The position numbers and the translations under genes were made by a program. Positions 24,716 through 34,775 of a stretch of DNA of 64,000 bases are shown one piece after another. Each line of letters starts with the position of its first letter. Within the stretch, counting starts at the first letter, position 1. The notes below the pieces were generated by a model. The model worked only from the letters and a program-made list of their open reading frames with translations. It ran no database searches and was not told where the DNA came from. The stretch is taken from assembly GCF_905171765.1 (NCBI RefSeq), contig NC_053397.1, positions 2,560,946-2,624,945 on the forward strand, read 5' to 3'. Source of the DNA: Bufo bufo (taxonomy: Eukaryota > Chordata > Amphibia > Anura > Bufonidae).

Positions 24716-26420
24716 CGTCGAAAGCCGGTCTGTAGGAGGTCGCTTATCCTACTTCTACAAAAACTGGGAGAGAATCACTACAGACAAATGGGTTCTGGAT
24801 CTAATAAGGGACGGATACTCGCTAGAGTTTCTTCATCAGCCAAGAAGCAGATTTCTGTTTCAAAGAGAAGACCCTCGTATAGATCACCTGGTGGACCAAT
24901 TTCTAAAGAAAGGAGCTTTAGAACGGGTACCAAGAGGTCAAGAAAAAAAGGGAGTCTACTCCAGGTTGTTTCTAGTCCCAAAAACAAGCGGGGATTGGCG
25001 TCTCGTTATAGACCTCAGATACTTAAATCATTTTCTGAAAAAAATCCATTTCAAGATGGAAACATTAAGATCGGTGGTGTCCACTCTTCAGCGAGATCAG
25101 TTCATGGCCTCCCTGGACTTGGAGGACGCCTACCTGCATGTGCCCATAAGATCTTCCTCAAGGAAATTCCTAAGAGTGGCCGTCAGAAGAGCAGGGAGGA
25201 TCCTGCACTTTCAATTCAGAGCGTTGCCCTTCGGGCTGACGTCCGCACCCAGGATTTTTCCCAAAATATCAGTGGTGGCAGCAGTGCATCTACGCTTACA
25301 GGCCATTCAAGTCTATCCTTACCTCGACGACTGGCTAGTGGCAGCAGCAACGGAGGAACAGTTACAACTTCATCTCCGTACAGTCATCTCGCTTCTCCAG
25401 TCCCTCGGTTTCATAATGAGTTGGAAGAAATCTCAGCTCTCCCCAACGACGTCGAAAAGATTCTTGGGGATGGTGATAGACACCCGCTGCATGAAAGTGT
25501 TCCTTCCTTCAGACAAGGGTCAGAAGATCAGAGAGAAAGTGAGAACCTTGAGATCGATTCACAAGCCATCCTTACGCAGATTGATGAAGACCTTGGGTCA
25601 TCTGACTTCTACCATAGATGCGGTCCCCTGGGCGAAGATCCATATGCGAGACCTTCAATGGAATATGATACAGGCAAGACGCACCAGTCATTGCGATTTG
25701 GAAAGAAGAATCAGCCTGAGGCCTTCCGTTGTTCAGAGTCTGAACTGGTGGTTACAGACGGAGAAGCTCACAGTAGGGAAATCTTTTCAGTATCTGTCAC
25801 CGATAATAATGACCACGGATGCCTCAGCCAGAGGCTGGGGAGCTCATGTGCAGAACAGATGGATCCAAGGGAAATGGTCTCCCCAGGATGTGCGACAGTC
25901 CTCGAACTTCAAGGAAATGAAGGCTGTTCTGGAATCGCTAGTCCATTTTCAAACCCTCCTGGAAGGAAAATCGGTGCTGGTTCGCTCAGACAACCTCTCC
26001 ACTGTGTTCTACCTGAAGAAACAGGGAGGAACGAGGAGCCCGTCCTTGATGAAATTATGCAAACGGATTTTCACCTGGGCAGAATCACATCTTTCGCAAT
26101 TAAGAGCGATTCATATAAGAGGCTGTTACAATACACAAGCAGATCGTCTGAGTCGGATGACAGTCAGTCCGAGCGAGTGGGGTTTGAATCCGATTTACTT
26201 CAAGCAAATCATAGCCAGATGGGGTTGTCCAACCTGGGATCTGATGGCCTCCAGACAAAATCGGAAACTCCAGAAGTTCTGTTCCCTGAGCAAACACGAC
26301 AGGCCGACAGTGGTAGACGCCTTCTCGATGTCTTGGAGTCTCCTATTTGTCTACTTATTTCCACCGGCACCGAGGGTTCTTATTTCCTCATACCGAGGGT
26401 TCTACAGAAGATTGCGGTAG
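24576..26420 (+). CDS. DIRS reverse transcriptase-RNase H (614 aa, C-end probably frameshifted)
   Basis: The enzyme copies element RNA to DNA and removes the RNA strand. Reverse transcriptase motifs begin near residue 120 (SRLFLVPKTSGDWR, then LDLEDAYLHVPI). The catalytic YLDD is at 249-252, where Asp 251 and 252 bind metal. RNase H follows: TTDASARGWGAH (Asp 415), FKEMKAV (Glu 447), VRSDN (Asp 472) and ADRLSR (Asp 523). The start is uncertain, because the 5' part overlaps gag. Near 26,365-26,380 the run CGAGGGTTCT occurs twice. Compared with the related copy at 40,323-40,565, the conserved tail (IPRVLQKI to LTAWMLRE) continues in another frame up to 26,611. A 14-nt insertion explains this, and truncates the tail by about 75 residues. 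Confidence 0.93.
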   Translation: MVGSLTAEQAIVGDLAEAGQTEESFPVLLKKQEERKTSVKTPRLISDVESRSVGGRLSYFYKNWERITTDKWVLDLIRDGYSLEFLHQPRSRFLFQREDPRIDHLVDQFLKKGALERVPRGQEKKGVYSRLFLVPKTSGDWRLVIDLRYLNHFLKKIHFKMETLRSVVSTLQRDQFMASLDLEDAYLHVPIRSSSRKFLRVAVRRAGRILHFQFRALPFGLTSAPRIFPKISVVAAVHLRLQAIQVYPYLDDWLVAAATEEQLQLHLRTVISLLQSLGFIMSWKKSQLSPTTSKRFLGMVIDTRCMKVFLPSDKGQKIREKVRTLRSIHKPSLRRLMKTLGHLTSTIDAVPWAKIHMRDLQWNMIQARRTSHCDLERRISLRPSVVQSLNWWLQTEKLTVGKSFQYLSPIIMTTDASARGWGAHVQNRWIQGKWSPQDVRQSSNFKEMKAVLESLVHFQTLLEGKSVLVRSDNLSTVFYLKKQGGTRSPSLMKLCKRIFTWAESHLSQLRAIHIRGCYNTQADRLSRMTVSPSEWGLNPIYFKQIIARWGCPTWDLMASRQNRKLQKFCSLSKHDRPTVVDAFSMSWSLLFVYLFPPAPRVLISSYRGFYRRLR

Positions 26421-27615
26421 AAAGACCCAAAGTAATATTAATAGCACCATTTTGGCCCCGGAGGTCATGGTTTCCTCTTCTTCTCCAACTGTCCGAAGGG
26501 AACTATTGGAAGCTTCCATGTGCCCCCGACCTTCTCCTCCAGCAGGGTCTATTCCATCAGAACCTAGACAGGTTACACCTCACGGCCTGGATGTTGAGAG
26601 AAGCAGATTAGAGGAAGAGGGCCTACCAGCTTCGGTCATTGACACACTAATGAATTCCCGCAAGCGTTCTACCAATGTGAAATATGCCAAAGTATTAGGA
26701 AAATTCCGGTCTTGGTTGTCGGGAAAAGGATATACGGAAATAAACATCTCCAGTATTCTTCAGTTCCTTCAAGAAGGATTTGATATGGGCTTGAAGCCGA
26801 ATACCTTAAAATCCCAGATGACTGCCATTAATATCTTGACAGAGAATAAATATCTGTTCCATCCTCTGATAGTCAGATTCTTCAAGGCCTTGAAGAGGCT
26901 AAGACCGGTGATTCACGAACCCTTTCCTGTGTGGGACTTATCCCTAGTACTAAGGGGACTCACAAGACCACCCTTTGAGCCGTTGGAACAGGTGGACATC
27001 AGATATCTCTCCTGCAAAGTTCTGTTTCTTGTAGCCATTACTTCGGCGAAAAGATTGGAGGAACTACGAGCTTTATCTTCCAGACATCCATATATACGAA
27101 TCCTTCCTGATGGGATATTGATTAGAACCATACCTTCTTTTCAACCAAAGGTTCCTTCCACTATGAATATTAATAGGGAAACCTTCTTGCCTACTTTTTT
27201 CCCAAATCCAGCGGATGAAGAACAGGAGCAATTACATATGCTGGATGTGAAAAGAGCAGTAGAAACATATTTGCGAAGAACGGAAGAGTTCCATTTAGAC
27301 GAAAGTCTTTTTTTGCTTTATTCTGGACCGAGAAGAGGGCGAACGCCATCCAAGGATTCACTCGCCCGGTGGATAAAGAACACCATCACAGAAACCTACT
27401 TGTTAGAGGGGGAAACTCCACCACTTTCCATCAAGGCTCATTCCACGAGGTCGACAGCAGCCTCTTGGGCGGAATATGGGCAGGTGTCTATACAAGAAAT
27501 CTGCAGCGCAGCCTCCTGGTCCACTCCTTCCACCTTCGCAAAGCATTATCGCCTTGACATCGAGTCCAGGAGCTCAGCCTTTGGCACAGGCATTCTAAGT
27601 TCAGTTTCAGTATAA
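26347..27615 (+). CDS. DIRS tyrosine recombinase (422 aa)
   Basis: This recombinase integrates the circular DNA copy of the element, cutting through a Tyr-DNA intermediate; it replaces the integrase of LTR retrotransposons. The N-terminal SAM-like DNA-binding domain lies at about residues 100-190 (NSRKRSTNVKYAKVLGKF; ILQFLQEGFDMGLKPNTLK). The catalytic residues are all present: Arg 236 in TSAKRLEEL, His 365 and Arg 368 in AHSTRSTAASWA, and Tyr 401 in FAKHYRLD. The frame is open to its stop at 27,615 and overlaps the RT frame by 74 nt. The first 80 residues lie over the RT tail and may not be translated, so the true start could be downstream. It seems intact. Confidence 0.94.
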   Translation: MSTYFHRHRGFLFPHTEGSTEDCGRKTQSNINSTILAPEVMVSSSSPTVRRELLEASMCPRPSPPAGSIPSEPRQVTPHGLDVERSRLEEEGLPASVIDTLMNSRKRSTNVKYAKVLGKFRSWLSGKGYTEINISSILQFLQEGFDMGLKPNTLKSQMTAINILTENKYLFHPLIVRFFKALKRLRPVIHEPFPVWDLSLVLRGLTRPPFEPLEQVDIRYLSCKVLFLVAITSAKRLEELRALSSRHPYIRILPDGILIRTIPSFQPKVPSTMNINRETFLPTFFPNPADEEQEQLHMLDVKRAVETYLRRTEEFHLDESLFLLYSGPRRGRTPSKDSLARWIKNTITETYLLEGETPPLSIKAHSTRSTAASWAEYGQVSIQEICSAASWSTPSTFAKHYRLDIESRSSAFGTGILSSVSV

Positions 27616-27644
27616 TCCCCCCCTTTGGAATCTATAAAAATCCC

Positions 27645-27731
27645 ATTCTGTGCTGCCGAGGACGATAAGGGAAAGTAGAAAATTGGTACCTGGAATTTTA
27701 CTTTCCTTGAGTCCGAAGGCAGCACAGGCTT
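27645..27731. repeat. DIRS internal complementary region
   Basis: The left half (CTGTGCTGCCGAGGACGATA) is the complement of the extreme left end of the element. The right half (GTAGAAAATTGGTACCTGGA and on) is the complement of the extreme right end. Their junction predicts the joined ends of the circular intermediate, the diagnostic feature of DIRS replication. Confidence 0.92.
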
Positions 27732-27784
27732 ACCCTCCCTAAATAAATTATATTTTTTGTTCTGCAACTGTGTGGATCTATTTT

Positions 27785-27964
27785 TTAATACAAGGGGCAG
27801 TTGCATTCACCAGACCTTATAGGTGTACTAATTATGTGATTGACTAATTGTTTGATTGTTTAAATCTAGGTGGGCGGTCCTATGAAACAAAAGAGGTCAA
27901 CGTTAACCCATTCTGTGCTGCTGAGGACTCAAGGAAAGTAAAATTCCAGGTACCAATTTTCTAC
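27785..27964. repeat. DIRS right inverted terminal repeat plus right-end extension
   Basis: The arm mirrors 22,640-22,795 and runs to CATTCTGTGCTGCTGAGGAC. It then extends about 35 bp further, ending CCAGGTACCAATTTTCTAC. This extension is absent from the left end but is matched by the internal complementary region. Confidence 0.9.
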
Positions 27965-28060
27965 TATACCCACCAAGGGATATGTGTGCAGACAGCCTAT
28001 CACACATCTTATATACCCACCGAGGGATATGTGTGCAGACAGCCTATCACACATCTTATA
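27965..28060. repeat. 45-bp array remnant between two insertions
   Basis: About two units of the 18,284-22,635 minisatellite survive between the DIRS and the Tc1-like element, proving that both inserted into the same array. Confidence 0.93.
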
Positions 28061-28062
28061 TA

Positions 28063-29072
28063 CAGGGAGTGCTGAATTATTAGGCAAGTTGTATTTTTGA
28101 GGATTAATTTTATTATTGAACAACAACCATGTTCCCAATGAACCCAAAAAACTCATTAATATCAAAGAGTGAGTCTTGATGGGCCATATGGATGGGCCCG
28201 TGGCTGGATTGGTAAAGGGCAGAGAGCTCCAGTCCGACTCAGACGCCAGCAAGGTGGAGGTGGAGTACTGGTTTGGGATGGTATCATCAAAGATGAGCTT
28301 GTGGGGCCTTTTCGGGTTGAGGATGGAGTCAAGCTCAACTCCCAGTCCTACTGCCAGTTTCTGGAAGACACCTTCTTCAAGCAGTGGTACAGGAAGAAGT
28401 CTGCATCCTTCAAGAAAAACATGATTTTCATGCAGGACAATGCTCCATCACACGCGTCCAAGTACTCCACAGCGTGGCTGGCAAGAAAGGGTATTAAAGA
28501 AGAAAATCTAATGACATGGCCTCCTTGTTCACCTGATCTGAACCCCATTGAGAACCTGTGGTCCATCATCAAATGTGAGATTTACAAGGAGGGAAAACAG
28601 TACACCTCTCTGAACAGTGTCTGGGAGGCTGTGGTTGCTGCTGCACGCAATGTTGATGGTGAACAGATCAAAACACTGACAGAATCCATGGATGGCAGGC
28701 TTTTGAGTGTCCTTGCAAAGAAAGGTGGCTATATTGGTCACTGATTTGTTTTTGTTTTGTTTTTGAATGTCAGAAATGTATATTTGTGAATGTTGAGATG
28801 TTATATTGGTTTCACTGGTAAAAATAAATAATTGAAATGGGTATATATTTGTTTTTTGTTAAGTTGCCTAATAATTATGCACAGTAATAGTCACCTGCAC
28901 ACACAGATATCCCCCTAAAATAGCTAAAACTAAAAACAAACTAAAAACTACTTCCAAAAATATTCAGCTTTGATATTAATGAGTTTTTTGGGTTCATTGA
29001 GAACATGGTTGTTGTTCAATAATAAAATTAATTCTCAAAAATACAACTTGCCTAATAATTCTGCACTCCCTG
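28063..29072 (+). mobile_element. Internally deleted Tc1/mariner-type element, DD37E (1,010 bp)
   Basis: TA flanks both sides (28,061-28,062 and 29,073-29,074). The ends CAGGGAGTGCTGAATTATTA and (inverted right) CAGGGAGTGCAGAATTATTA continue as an almost perfect inverted repeat of about 105 bp, through AACAACAACCATGTTC to AAACTCATTAATATCAAAG. Directly after the left arm, coding sequence begins in the middle of the transposase. The promoter, DNA-binding domain and first catalytic Asp are missing, so it could move only with help from a complete relative. Confidence 0.92.
28169..28744 (+). pseudogene. Tc1/mariner transposase, C-terminal part
   Basis: The frame encodes the second half of a DDE transposase. 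It contains IFMQDNAPSHASK with the second catalytic Asp and [11 protein letters not shown] with the catalytic Glu, 37 residues apart (DD37E). The frame is open to the TGA at 28,742-28,744. The N-terminal helix-turn-helix and the first Asp region are deleted: the reading starts at SLDGPYGWARGWIGKG, which in complete relatives lies just after the first Asp. The intact downstream frame suggests the deletion is recent. Confidence 0.92.
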
Positions 29073-29074
29073 TA

Positions 29075-32000
29075 TACCCACCGAGGAATATGCGTGCAGA
29101 TAGCCTATCACACACCTTATATCTTATATACCCACCGAGAGAAATGTGTGCAGACAGCCTATCACACACCTTATATACCTACTGAGGTACATGTGTGCAG
29201 ACAGCATATCACACAACTTATACACCTACCTACTGAGGGATATGTGTGCAGACAGCCTATCACATACCTTATAACCACCAAGGAATATGTGTGCAGACAG
29301 CCTATTACACCTTACATACCCACCGAGGGATATGTGTGCAGACAGCCTATCACACCTTACATACCCACCGAGGGATGTGTGTGCAGAAAGCTTCACACAC
29401 ACCTTATATACCCACCGAGGAATATGTGTGCAGACAGCCTATCACACCTTATATACCCACCGAGGGATATGTGTGCAGACAGCTTATCACACCTTATATA
29501 CCCACCGAGGGATATGTGTGCAGACAGCCTATCACACCTTATATACCCACAGAGGGATATGTGTGCAGACAGCCTATCACACCTTATATACCCACCGAGG
29601 GATATGTGTGCAGACAGCCTATCACACCTGATATACCCACCGAGGGATATGTGCAGACAGCCTATCACACCTTATATACCCACCGAGGAATATGTGTGCA
29701 GACAGCCTATCACACCTTATATACCCACCGAGGGATATGTGTGCAGACAGCTTATCACACCTTATATACCCACCGAGGGATATGTGTGCAGACAGCCTAT
29801 CACACCTTATATACCCACCGAGGGATATGTGTGCAGACAGCCTATCACACCTTATATACCCACCGAGGGATATGTGTGCAGACAGCCTATCACACCTGAT
29901 ATACCCACCGAGGGATATGTGTGCAGACAGCCTATCACACACCTTATATACCTACTGAGGGATATGTGTGCAGACAGTCTATCACCCCTTATATACCCAA
30001 CGAGGGATATGTGTGCAGACAGCTTAATACACCTTATATACCCACTGAGGGATATCTGTGCAGACAGCCTATCACACACCTTATATACCCACCGAGGGAT
30101 ATGTGTGCAGACAGCTTATCACACCTTATATACTCACTGAGGGATATCTGTGCAGACAGCCTATCACACACCTTATATACCCACCAAGGGATATGTGTGC
30201 AGACAGCCTATCACACCCCTTATATACCCACCGAGGGATATCTGTGCAGACAGCCTATCACACCTTATATACCCACCGAGGGATATGTGTGCAGACAACC
30301 TATGACACACCTTATATACCCACCGAGGGATATGTGTGCAGACAGCCTATCACACCTTATATACCCACCGAGGGATATGTGTGCAGACAGCCTATCACAC
30401 CTTATATACCCACCGAGGGATATGTGTGCAGACAGCCTATCACACCTGATATACCCACCGAGGGATATGTGTTCAGACAGCCTATCACACACCTTATATA
30501 CCTACTGAGGGATATGTGTGCAGACAGTCTATCACCCCTTATATACCCAACGAGGGATATGTGTGCAGACAGCTTAATACACCTTATATACCCACTGAGG
30601 GATATCTGTGCAGACAGCCTATCACACCTTATATACCCACCGAGGGATATGTGTGCAGACAGCTTATCACACCTTATATACTCACTGAGGGATATCTGTG
30701 CAGACAGCCTATCACACACCTTATATACCCACCAAGGGATATGTGTGCAGACAGCCTATCACACACCTTATATACCCACCAAGGGATATGTGTGCAGACA
30801 GCCTATCACACATCTTATATACACACCGAGGGATTTGTGTGCAGACAGCTTATCACACCCCTTATATACCCACCGAGGGATATCTGTGCAGACAGCCTAT
30901 CACACCTTATATACCCACCGAGGAATATGTGTGCAGACAGCCTATTGCACACCTTATATACCCACCGAGGGATATGTGTGCAGACAGCTTATCATACCTT
31001 ATATACCCACTGAGGGATATCTGTGCAGACAGCCTATCACACACCTTATATACCCACCGAGGGATATGTGTGCAGACAGCCTATCACACCTTATATACCC
31101 ACCGAGGGATATGTGTGCAGACAGCCTATCACAACTTATATACCCACCGAGGGATATGTCTGCAGACAGCCTATCACACACCTTATATACCCACCAAGGG
31201 ATATGTGTGCAGACAGCCTATCACACACCTTATATACCCACCAAGGGATATGTGTGCAGACATCCTATCACACATCTTATATACACACCGAGGGATATGT
31301 GTGCAGACAGCTTATCACACCCCTTATATACCCACCGAGGGATATCTGTGCAAACAGCCTATCACACCTTATATACCCACCGAGGAATATGTGTGCAGAC
31401 AGCCTATCGCACACCTTATATACCCACCGAGGGATATGTGTGCAGACAGCTTATCACACCTTATATACCCACTGAGGGATATCTGTGCAGACAGCCTATC
31501 ACACACCTTATATACCCACCGAGGGATATGTGTGCAGACAGCCTATCACACCTTATATACCCACCGAGGGATATGTGTGCAGACAGCCTATCACACCTTA
31601 TATACCGACTGAGGGATATGTGTGCAGACAGCCTATCACACACCTTATATACCCACGAGGGATATGTGTGCAGACAGCCTATCACACCTCTTATATACCC
31701 ACCGAGGGATATGTGTGCAGACAGCCTATCACACCTCTTATATACCCACCGAGGGATATGTGTGCACACAGCCTATCACACCTTATATACCCACCGAGGG
31801 ATATGTGTGCAGACAGCTTATCACACCTTATATACCCACCGAGGGATATGTGTGCAGACAGCCTATCACACCTCTTATATACCCACCGAGGGATATGTGT
31901 GCAGACAGCCTATCACACCTCTTATATACCCACCGAGGGATATGTGTGCACACAGCCTATCACACCTTATATACCCACCGAGGGATATGTGTGCACACAG

Positions 32001-32075
32001 CCTATCACACCTTATATACCCACCGAGGGATATGTGTGCAGACAGCCTATCACACCTTATATACCCACCGAGGGA
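29075..32075. repeat. 45-bp minisatellite, right block (about 66 units)
   Basis: This is the same unit as 18,284-22,635. It opens with the same distinctive variant run (GATATGCGTGCAGATAGCC-like, TACTGAGGTACATGTG) that recurs in the left block. A sub-block at about 29,951-30,480 is largely repeated about 555 bp later. A stop-free frame of 680 codons (30,058-32,100) is a product of the 45-bp period and is not called as a gene. Confidence 0.94.
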
Positions 32076-32077
32076 TA

Positions 32078-32622
32078 CAGTAGCAAGAAAAAGTATGTGA
32101 ACCCTTTGGAATGATATGGATTTCTGCACAAATTGGTCATAAAATGTGATCTGATCTTCATCTAAGTCACAACAATAGACAATCACAGTCGGCTTAAACT
32201 AATAACACACAAAGAGTTAAATGTTACCATGTTTTTATTGAACACACCATGTAAACATTCACAGTGCAGGTGGAAAAAGTATGTGAACCCTTGGATTTAA
32301 TAACTGGTTGAACCTCCTTTGGCAGCAATAACTTCCACCAAACGTTTCCTGTAGTTGCAGATCAGACACAACGGTCAGGAGTAATTCTTCACCATTCCTC
32401 TTTACAGAACTGTTTCAGTTCAGCAATACTCTTGGGATGTCTGGTGTGAATCGCTTTCTTGAGGTCATGCCCCAGCATCTCAATCGGGTTGAGGTCAGGA
32501 CTCTGACTGGGCCACTCCAGAAGGCGGATTTTCTTCTGTTTAAGCCGTTCTGTTGTTGATTTACTTCTATGCTTTGGGTCGTTGTCCTGTTGCAGCACCC
32601 ATCTTCTGTTGAGCTTCAGCAT
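32078..32622 (-). mobile_element. Truncated Tc1-like element, 3' part
   Basis: The element enters the array at TA (32,076-32,077) with the end CAGTAGCAAGAAAAAGTATG. The motif AAAAAGTATGTGAACCC is present again near 32,275. The coding part is on the minus strand. The sequence stops matching near 32,622 inside the transposase, and no second terminal repeat is found. Confidence 0.82.
32297..32622 (-). pseudogene. Tc1 transposase C-terminal fragment
   Basis: Reading downward from 32,622, the frame has [15 protein letters not shown] with the second catalytic Asp and [10 protein letters not shown] with the catalytic Glu. A stop interrupts after KEEW near 32,389. A shifted frame then continues to the usual Tc1 C-end, AAKGGSTSY and stop at 32,297-32,299. 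N-terminal two thirds are missing. It is not functional. Confidence 0.88.
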
Positions 32623-32727
32623 GAGACCGCTATGTCGGAGGTTGATGGCCGGCAGAGACCGTCTCCACCATCTCGCGGCCGCTCTGCATCAACATCACGA
32701 TGTGCAGATACGTTAATTTTTAACGTA

Positions 32728-33035
32728 ATTTTTTTTCCCTTAGTCCTAACAGCAGCACAAGTGGGGATTCCTCCCCTGTGAAGCCGGTCACGACAGGCAG
32801 AATTTTTGTTGAAAGAAAATTACTGCCAAGTATCTTTAATTAACGAATTAAACCCGCCCCTATATAGGATTCTCCGCCCTGGCAGGAGGTGCCTTTTAGC
32901 AAGCAGAAATAATAACCGAGATGGGGTGGGAAATGTGTGTGCTGCTGTTAGGACTAAGGGAAAACAAATTTACGTTAAAAATTAACGTTTCCCTGTCGCC
33001 CTAACCAGCAGCACAAGTGGGGACCTAGCAAGAAG
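32728..33035. repeat. DIRS-2 terminal repeat and complementary region
   Basis: The motif CCCTTAGTCCTAACAGCAGC near 32,738 reappears inverted near 32,938-32,960 (GCTGCTGTTAGGACTAAGGG). It is followed by ACGTTAAAAATTAACG and by CCCTAACCAGCAGCACAAG. This mirrors the ITR plus complementary-region arrangement seen in the intact DIRS. Confidence 0.75.
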
Positions 33036-33080
33036 TACTACACACAAATTGGGAGGGACCCCCTTACTCTTTTTTTTTTT

Positions 33081-33148
33081 CTAAGAGACAGTGGCCCTTA
33101 GAATAGACTGTCCAAAGGCCACTCCCTCAGACCGTCTAGAATCTAGAT
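33081..33148 (-). pseudogene. DIRS-2 recombinase C-terminal tail
   Basis: This short piece encodes SRRSEGVAFGQSILRATVS and a stop at 33,081-33,083. It continues the recombinase across the hAT target duplication ATCTAGAT and aligns with the tail of the intact recombinase (ESRSSAFGTGILSSVSV). Confidence 0.8.
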
Positions 33149-33954
33149 CAGGGGTCTCCAAACCCCGGCCCGCGGGCCACATCCGGCCCGATTGTGCGTT
33201 CGATCCGGCCCGCCCGCAGCTGGCAGGTTGCAGGAACCAAATCCGCACAACCGCCCAGGGGCGTAACGATCGCGGTCGCAGAGGATGCGACCGCGACCGG
33301 GCCCGGCGGTGGGGGGGGGCCCGCAGCTCCGTCGCCCCATCGCAAGTAATTTTAACATTTTTATGTAAATGGCTGGTCGCTTGGGCCCCCGGCCTCTGTG
33401 AGTAGTTGCGCCGCCCCACCAACCCCAGCCCTGCCTCCATCCATTCGGGCTCCGCCTCCACCCATTCAGGCCTGGTGGCGCTGTGATATCGCGCCAGCCA
33501 GGTCTCGCGGGATCACACAACGCACGCTGGAAGACAGGATTGTGGGCTGCAAGCAAGAGCAAGAAGGCGGGAGCGGAGCAGTCTGACGAGGTAAGTATTT
33601 TTTTTTTAAATGTGCACACCACCACTGCCTGGCTATAACTCACAGGGGGGCACCTGGCATGGAACTAAATGTCAGGCAAGAAATCCTCCACAGGGGACCA
33701 ATGGGGAACAAAAATATATTTCAATAAGAAAAAAAGGCAAAAAAAATGGAAAAAAAATTAAACAGATAACAGAGGGGGCAAAAATGCAATATATACACAC
33801 AGGGGATAAATGATTATGGAATATATACAGAGGGGGCAAAATGGATATATACAGGGCCCCTCTATTTATATCCATTTTGCCCCCTCTGTATATATTCCAC
33901 TTTCCCCACCTGTGGAGCAAAATTGTATATATCTTATTTTGCCCCCTCTCACAT

Positions 33955-34193
33955 TGTATATATTCTGAGTGAGAGGGGGCAAAATAAAATGTATTCTGAG
34001 TGAGAGGGGGCAAAATAAAATGTATTCTGAGTGAGAGGGGGCAAAATAAAATGTATTCTGAGTGAGAGGGGGCAAAATAAAATGTATTGTGAGTGAGAGG
34101 GGGCAAAATAAAATGTATTGTGAGTGAGAGGGGGCAAAATAAAATGTATTCTGAGTGAGAGGGGGCAAAATAAAATGTATTCTGAGTTTGCTG
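33955..34193. repeat. 31-bp array, about 8 copies
   Basis: The unit is TATTCTGAGTGAGAGGGGGC followed by AAAATAAAATG. Two adjacent units have TATTGTG in place of TATTCTG. Confidence 0.92.
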
Positions 34194-34775
34194 ACATTGC
34201 TGTTCTGATGGGGACACCGCTGATGGGGACATTGCTGTGCTGATGGGGACAACGCTGATAGGGACACGGGTGTCCCCATCAATGGTGTCCCCATCAGTGG
34301 TGTCCCCATCAGCACAGCAATGTCCCCATCAGCGGTGTCCCCATCAGCACAGCAATGTCCCCATCAGTGGTGTCCCCATCAGCACAGCAATGTCCCCAAC
34401 AGCAGCGTCCCCATCAGTGGTGTCCCCATCAGCACAGCAATGTCCCCAACAGCAGCGTCCCCATCAGTGGGTGTCCCCATGATGGGAATATTGTTTTTCT
34501 GATGGGAATATTTTTTTTTTTATGGTAATATTGCTTTTCTGATGGGGACATTGCTGTTCTGATTTGGCCATTGCTGTTCTGATGGGGACACCGCTGATAG
34601 GGACACGGGTGTCCCCATCAATGGTGTCCCCATCAGCCGCGTCCCCAACAGCAGTGTCCCCATCAGTGGTGGCCCCTATCAGCTGCTAATGGGGACTCCG
34701 CTGATGGGGACATTGCTGTTCTGATGGGGACATCGTTGATGGGGACATTGCTGTGCTTAAGGGTGACACGGCTGA

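Larger units (their letters stand above)
22636..27964 (+). mobile_element. Full-length DIRS-type retrotransposon
   Basis: DIRS elements copy RNA with a reverse transcriptase but integrate a circular DNA with a tyrosine recombinase, leaving no target duplication. This copy has the whole layout: left inverted terminal repeat, leader with a possible intron, gag-like frame, RT-RNase H frame, recombinase frame, internal complementary region and right terminal repeat. The three frames lie in three different phases and overlap (24,576-24,715 and 26,347-26,420). It sits in the 45-bp array: the left flank ends CACACCTTAT and the right flank resumes TATACCCACC, with no duplication, as expected. Exact end bases are ambiguous by one or two T residues. 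The only clear lesion is a probable 14-nt insertion late in the RT frame. Confidence 0.95.

Noticed and set aside
30058..32100. 680-codon frame with a 15-residue period (IPTEGYVCRQPITPY)
   Set aside because: The period equals the 45-bp repeat; frames of the same kind are open on both strands and the array is interrupted by insertions, with no sign of selection on the protein.
33081..33643. Minus-strand frames of 126-166 codons in the left part of the hAT
   Set aside because: Most of their length is GC-rich non-coding hAT DNA; only the last 19 codons, outside the hAT, are genuine recombinase tail.
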